A DNA stretch of 18,510 bases from CAZDUS01 sp964609375 (GTDB lineage Bacteria; Verrucomicrobiota; Kiritimatiellia; CAIKKV01; CAITUY01), in the NCBI GenBank assembly GCA_964609375.1, contig CAZSSA010000047.1:1-18510 (forward strand), written 5' to 3'. The number at the start of each line of letters is the position of its first letter. Position 1 is the first letter of the stretch. The translations under genes were made by a program, and so were the position numbers. Shown one piece after another: positions 14,930-18,510 of this stretch. The notes below the pieces were generated by a model. The model did not search any database. It saw nothing but the letters and a program-made list of their open reading frames with translations, and had not been told where the DNA came from.

Positions 14930-16161
14930 GCGAAATCCGTTCCAGAGCCGGCCGCAAACGACGCGAGGCCAAGCCCGCCCCGGCGGCGTTTCCCGCCTTG
15001 CGGCCGCGGCTCGACGGGCGTCATCAGCTCACGGCCCGCTTCGTGCGGCATCTTCTCCGTCAGCCTCCCTGCCTCGCGTTTCCGCCGCGGATGCCGGCAA
15101 CGGCTTTAGCAGGGTGGAAGGACGGGGTGCGCAACCGGCTGCGCCGCCTGCTGGCTTTTCCCAGCGTACCGCGCCAGCCGCCGCCGCGGCAACTGGAGGA
15201 AGTTCCCCGGGACGGATACCGGCTGCAGCGCTGGGAGCTTTACCCCGAGCCGGGATCGGTCGTGCCGTTCCTTATGCTCGTGCCCGACGGCGCGTCCGCG
15301 GCGCGGCCGGCTCCGCTCGTACTCTGCTTTCCGGGATCGGAGCATCCCAAGGAGTTCCTCTGCGGCGAGCCGTGGGATGGCCCGGGCGCGACGCCTTTTG
15401 GAGAACGGCAGTTCATGGCGCGGCAATTCGCCAGGGCAGGCTTCGTTGCGCTGGCGATGGACAATCCCGGCACGTGTTCGTTGTTCGATCCCTCGCAGTC
15501 CCATTGGGCGCGGCAGGCGGAGCATTTGCTCTGGCTCGGGCGCAGCTACGAGGGGCTCTCCACGTTCCAGAAGAGAGTGGCCCTGCGCTGGGCGGCGGGA
15601 CTGCCGTTTGTGGACCGGTGGCGTGTGGCGGTGTGCGGGCACTCGCTCGGGGCCAAGCCAGCCCTGCACCTTGGCGTGCTCGAACCCGGAGTGGCGGCTG
15701 TGATCTGGAACGGCCACGCCTCCGACGACCGCGAACGCGCTCTCGCCCTGAATCTCACACCCGCGGCCCCCTGGCACCATGTCCCTGGATTTGCGCGCTG
15801 GTTCGACTGCGTTGACCTCATGTGCGCCCTGGCGCCCAAGCCGCTCCTGGTCACCGAAGGCGGGCACGCCAAGGATCTGGCGAAGATCCGGAAGGCCTAT
15901 CGCCTGGACGGCGCCCCGCGCGGTTTCCAGTCGGCTTTCATGCCGCGTTTCGCTGATCCCGCCACCCGGTGCCGGCGCCGCATGCCGGAAGAGGGGTTGA
16001 CACTGGAGGACTACATGCGGTACGGGAATTACGATACAGATCACTATTTCAAAGGCGACGTGGCCGTGCCCTGGCTTTGCCGGATCTTCGGCATGCCGGT
16101 GCACGACGTTTCCCGCCCGGTTCCAGGGCGGGGTGCGGCGGACCGGCGCAAGGAAAGGTAA
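14926..16161 (+). CDS. Alpha/beta hydrolase (dienelactone hydrolase / carbohydrate esterase-like)
   Basis: A 411-residue protein with GGGAGG at 14910-14915 and an ATGA overlap with the aldolase gene. It has no clear signal peptide. Residues 1-90 are basic and Pro/Arg-rich with no domain that I recognise. The hydrolase core starts near 95: PFLMLVP, PLVLCFPGSEHPKEF (oxyanion-side strand), AGFVALAMDNPGTC, VAVCGHSLGAKPALHLG with nucleophile Ser240 in GxSxG, and APKPLLVTEGGHAKDLAKI. Glu311 sits on the strand where the acid usually lies. NYDTDHYFKGD supplies the likely catalytic His373. The order Ser, acid, His is the canonical one. It may be a deacetylase or esterase for a decorated sugar; that is inferred from context only. 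A reading frame opening upstream at 14632 lies inside the aldolase gene and was not used. Confidence 0.87.
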   Translation: MSEIRSRAGRKRREAKPAPAAFPALRPRLDGRHQLTARFVRHLLRQPPCLAFPPRMPATALAGWKDGVRNRLRRLLAFPSVPRQPPPRQLEEVPRDGYRLQRWELYPEPGSVVPFLMLVPDGASAARPAPLVLCFPGSEHPKEFLCGEPWDGPGATPFGERQFMARQFARAGFVALAMDNPGTCSLFDPSQSHWARQAEHLLWLGRSYEGLSTFQKRVALRWAAGLPFVDRWRVAVCGHSLGAKPALHLGVLEPGVAAVIWNGHASDDRERALALNLTPAAPWHHVPGFARWFDCVDLMCALAPKPLLVTEGGHAKDLAKIRKAYRLDGAPRGFQSAFMPRFADPATRCRRRMPEEGLTLEDYMRYGNYDTDHYFKGDVAVPWLCRIFGMPVHDVSRPVPGRGAADRRKER

Positions 16162-16163
16162 AG

Positions 16164-17039
16164 ATGAAGATTGCCATCATGACCGACATGGAAGGTGTGG
16201 CGGGCGTCCTGAATCATGACGATTGGGTGCGCCCGGAAGGACGGTTCTATCTGGAAGGGCGCCGGCTGCTGACGATGGAAGTCAATGCCGCGGTGGAGGG
16301 ACTGGCGGACGGCGGCGCGACGGAGATGGTTGTGATCGACGGCCACGGCTATGGAGGCATCGAGCCCGGTCTGCTGGACGGGCGGGCACAACTGCTGCGC
16401 GGGGCGACGTCTCCCGCCTGGCCCTGGGGCCTGGACCGGACCTTCGCCGGGCTGGCGTTCGTGGGACAGCACGCGAAGGCGGGAACGCCTTTCTCGCACA
16501 TTACCCATACGCAGTGGTTCGATCATATTGACATGACGGTCAACGGTGTCTCGATCGGAGAGTACGGTCAACTGGCCCTGTGCGCCATGGAACTGGGCGT
16601 GCCCACCATCCTTGCGTGTGGGGAACAGGCGCTGGTGGAGGAGGCTGCCGCGCTGACTCCCGGGGTTGTCGGGGTGGCGGTCAAACGCGGCCTGCTGGAG
16701 GACGGGCTGGAGTCGCTCGATGCGGAGGCGTACCGCGCGGCCAAGCTCAGCGCGCTGCACATTGCCCCGGTCCGCGCGCGCCAGCTCATCCGGGAGGGAG
16801 CGTGTTCCGCGATGGAAACGCTCCGAGCGAATCCATCCGCCTTCCGCTACCCGGCGCTCAATCCACCCTACGAAATGTCCGTGCGACTGCGCGCGGACGG
16901 AAAGGCGCCGGCCCGCTCCTTCCGGCTGACGCATCCGGAAAGCCTGATTGCGCTAATGAACAGGCCGTATCCGGCGCCCGCCGGGCCACGACGTATCTTG
17001 CAACGGGGGCCCCGACGCCCCACAGGGAGGAAACCATGA
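16164..17039 (+). CDS. M55-family D-aminopeptidase-like metallopeptidase (DppA-like)
   Basis: A 291-residue protein. The ATG at 16164 follows an AAGGAAAGG purine stretch (16150-16158), and the next gene overlaps by 4 nt. All zinc-site and catalytic positions known from Bacillus DppA are present at nearly the same numbers: Asp8 and Glu10 (TDMEGVAG), His61 (DGHG), His103 (GQHAKAG), His115 (HTQ, the proposed nucleophile) and Glu133 (IGEYGQ). An intact active site supports activity. DppA removes D-amino acids from peptides such as D-Ala-D-Ala. Within this cluster the target could be a peptidyl or amino-acyl decoration, or the protein could be a bystander. The C-terminal ~25 residues are Pro/Arg-rich, beyond the usual fold. 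No signal peptide, so it is probably cytoplasmic. Confidence 0.9.
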   Translation: MKIAIMTDMEGVAGVLNHDDWVRPEGRFYLEGRRLLTMEVNAAVEGLADGGATEMVVIDGHGYGGIEPGLLDGRAQLLRGATSPAWPWGLDRTFAGLAFVGQHAKAGTPFSHITHTQWFDHIDMTVNGVSIGEYGQLALCAMELGVPTILACGEQALVEEAAALTPGVVGVAVKRGLLEDGLESLDAEAYRAAKLSALHIAPVRARQLIREGACSAMETLRANPSAFRYPALNPPYEMSVRLRADGKAPARSFRLTHPESLIALMNRPYPAPAGPRRILQRGPRRPTGRKP

Positions 17040-18510
17040 AAACCGAACGGATCGCGGCGCGGGAGCGACGGCGCCGCGTCATTTTCAACAACGACGGGTG
17101 CGACTGCTATTACCGTCCCCGCGCTTCGACGCGGACGGATCCGGTGGATGTGCTGCTTGATGCGCGGACGAGCAGCCTGACAGACTCGCAGGTGGATTCG
17201 ATTTTCTACTGCACCAACCGAAGCGGAATGGGCGTCTTTTCGCACCGGACCGCGATCGGCGAGATCTTCACCCGCCGGGACGATCGTTACGGGGAGAACC
17301 TGGTGCCGGACCTTCTGGCGCGGGGGACGGACCCGCTGCGCGTGATGGTGGAGTGGGGCAGGCGGAATGGCCGCGAGGTTTTCTGGTCGCTCCGCATGAA
17401 CGACACCCATGACGGTTGGGGAGAGCCGGGGAATTTCACGGACGACCGGCATTATGGAATCTCGAAGTTCCGGCGGGCGCACCCGGAATATCTTCTCGGC
17501 GGTGCAGGCCGGAAACCAAGGTACGGCTTGTGGACCGCGTGCAACTATGCACTGGAGCCGGTGCGGGAATTCGTCTTCCGCCTGATCGAGGAGGTCTGCC
17601 GCAACTACGACGTTGACGGTGTCGAGTGCGACTTCCTCCGTCACGAGACGTTCTTTCCCTCCACCGCGGCCGGCGAGCCGTGCACGGATGCCGAGCGGGC
17701 GGCCATGACCGGTCTCCTCCGCCGGGTGCGGGCCCTGCTCGACGAGGTATCCGCGGCGCGCGGGAAGCCCTTGCTTCTGGCCGTCCGCGCGCCCGATTCC
17801 GTGGATCTGGCCTATGACCTCGGCCTGGATCTGCGCGGATGGATGGCGGAGGGGCTTATCGATCTGCTGGCCGTGAGTTGCTACTACCGCCTGACGCCGT
17901 GGGCGGAGGCCGTGGAACTGGGGCGGCATCACGGCGTTCCGGTCTTTGCCTGCCTGAGCGATTCCCGGCTGAAGCTGCCTTCCGGCAAACCTGATCCGTT
18001 GCGTCAGACTCTCGAATCCATGCGCGGGCGGGCGCTCACGGCCTGGCAGGAAGGCGTTAGTGGAATCCACATGTTCAACCTGTTCGACCCGCATTGTCCG
18101 TTCTGGCGCGAGGCGGGCGACGCGGAGGTGCTGGGCCGGCTCAACCGTATCCATCTGGCGTCCGCGCGCGGCATGGGCGGATCGATGTGGCGGGTGCCGC
18201 AGGTGCACCACTACCGCCGCCTGCCGGTGCTCTCCCCGGAGTACGTTCCCGGTGGCGTGCTCCGCGTCCGCGGTGAGATGACCGAGGTCCCGATTGATGC
18301 CGGCGGCAGTCTGGAAGGGGTGCGGGGCATCGAATTGCGGATGCGCATGGCTGAATTGAACGATCCGGCCCAGGTGGCGGCCCGCTGGAACGGCCGTTGG
18401 CTGCCGCCGGGCGAGTGGAGGGATGGACATCTGCGATGGACGCTGGCGCCGGCGGAAGTGCGGCCGCTCGGCAACCGGGCCGGGCTTGTGCTCACCGGCG
18501 CGGCCGGGCC
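17036..18510 (+). CDS. Uncharacterised TIM-barrel glycosidase-like protein (C-terminus cut by the right edge)
   Basis: The frame is open from the ATG at 17036 to the last base, giving at least 491 residues with no stop. GGGAGG at 17025-17030 precedes it. No signal peptide is visible: the N-terminus is charged (KTERIAARERRRRV). The sequence begins VIFNNDGCDCYYRP. Barrel-like strands follow: REVFWSLRMNDTHD, YDVDGVECDFLRHETFF (Glu197, Asp199 and Glu204 as carboxylate candidates), KPLLLAVRAPD, LIDLLAVSCYYRL, GVPVFACLSD, GVSGIHMFNLFDP. From residue ~390 a beta-rich C-terminal region starts. The layout resembles GHL10-type glycosidase-like barrels (PF02638 kind) common in PVC bacteria. I cannot name the family or the catalytic pair. 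The stop codon and the end of the beta domain lie outside the window. Confidence 0.85.
   Translation, partial: MKTERIAARERRRRVIFNNDGCDCYYRPRASTRTDPVDVLLDARTSSLTDSQVDSIFYCTNRSGMGVFSHRTAIGEIFTRRDDRYGENLVPDLLARGTDPLRVMVEWGRRNGREVFWSLRMNDTHDGWGEPGNFTDDRHYGISKFRRAHPEYLLGGAGRKPRYGLWTACNYALEPVREFVFRLIEEVCRNYDVDGVECDFLRHETFFPSTAAGEPCTDAERAAMTGLLRRVRALLDEVSAARGKPLLLAVRAPDSVDLAYDLGLDLRGWMAEGLIDLLAVSCYYRLTPWAEAVELGRHHGVPVFACLSDSRLKLPSGKPDPLRQTLESMRGRALTAWQEGVSGIHMFNLFDPHCPFWREAGDAEVLGRLNRIHLASARGMGGSMWRVPQVHHYRRLPVLSPEYVPGGVLRVRGEMTEVPIDAGGSLEGVRGIELRMRMAELNDPAQVAARWNGRWLPPGEWRDGHLRWTLAPAEVRPLGNRAGLVLTGAAG

Noticed and set aside
16868..18430. 520-codon minus-strand open frame at the right end.
   Set aside because: The + strand frame from 17036 is open to the edge, has an RBS and an ATGA overlap, and encodes barrel-like strands; the antisense frame has low-complexity composition and no motifs.

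Overview
The window is a GC-rich stretch with every recognisable gene on the + strand. It reads as one or two long operon-like runs of a degradative (carbohydrate-utilisation) locus. The mix suggests a PVC-superphylum bacterium (Planctomycetota, Lentisphaerota, Kiritimatiellota or Verrucomicrobiota): secreted SUMF1-fold paralogs, a PQQ-type propeller starting with the WNQWRGPSRNG-like motif, a GH32-like propeller, several unassigned TIM-barrel glycosidase-like proteins, an SSS-family symporter and an M55 peptidase. This assignment is inference from gene content; there is no rRNA or marker gene in view.

Layout, block 1 (1-5713): the C-terminus of a large protein cut by the left edge; a cysteine-rich protein with two DUF1284-like halves; a secreted SUMF1-fold protein; a secreted GH32-like propeller; and two more secreted SUMF1-fold proteins that share an 87-bp perfectly identical DNA patch. 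All three SUMF1 proteins lack the catalytic cysteine pair of genuine formylglycine-generating enzymes, and no sulfatase is visible. Block 1 ends at 5714-5930 in a degenerate 9-bp tandem repeat interrupted by exactly 100 Ns, so the assembly is broken there.

Layout, block 2 (5931-18510): a secreted PQQ-like propeller; a TIM-barrel glycosidase-like protein; a short GH20-like protein; an SSS sodium/solute symporter; a large secreted toroid-plus-beta-sandwich protein (lyase-like, family unproven) whose C-terminus is paralogous to the protein cut by the left edge; a DHDPS/NAL-type aldolase-like protein; a KDPG-aldolase-like protein; an alpha/beta hydrolase; an M55 D-aminopeptidase-like protein; and a TIM-barrel protein cut by the right edge. 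Many junctions are ATGA 4-nt overlaps or are preceded by strong AGGAG-type ribosome binding sites, so co-translation is likely.

How the genes may work together (inference): secreted propeller, SUMF1-fold and lyase-like proteins act on or bind an extracellular glycan; the SSS symporter imports a small product; cytoplasmic GH-like proteins, the hydrolase and the M55 peptidase trim it; the two lysine-dependent aldolases would cleave a 2-keto-3-deoxy acid to pyruvate plus an aldehyde. No SusC/SusD pair, kinase, regulator, tRNA, CRISPR array or mobile element is recognisable.
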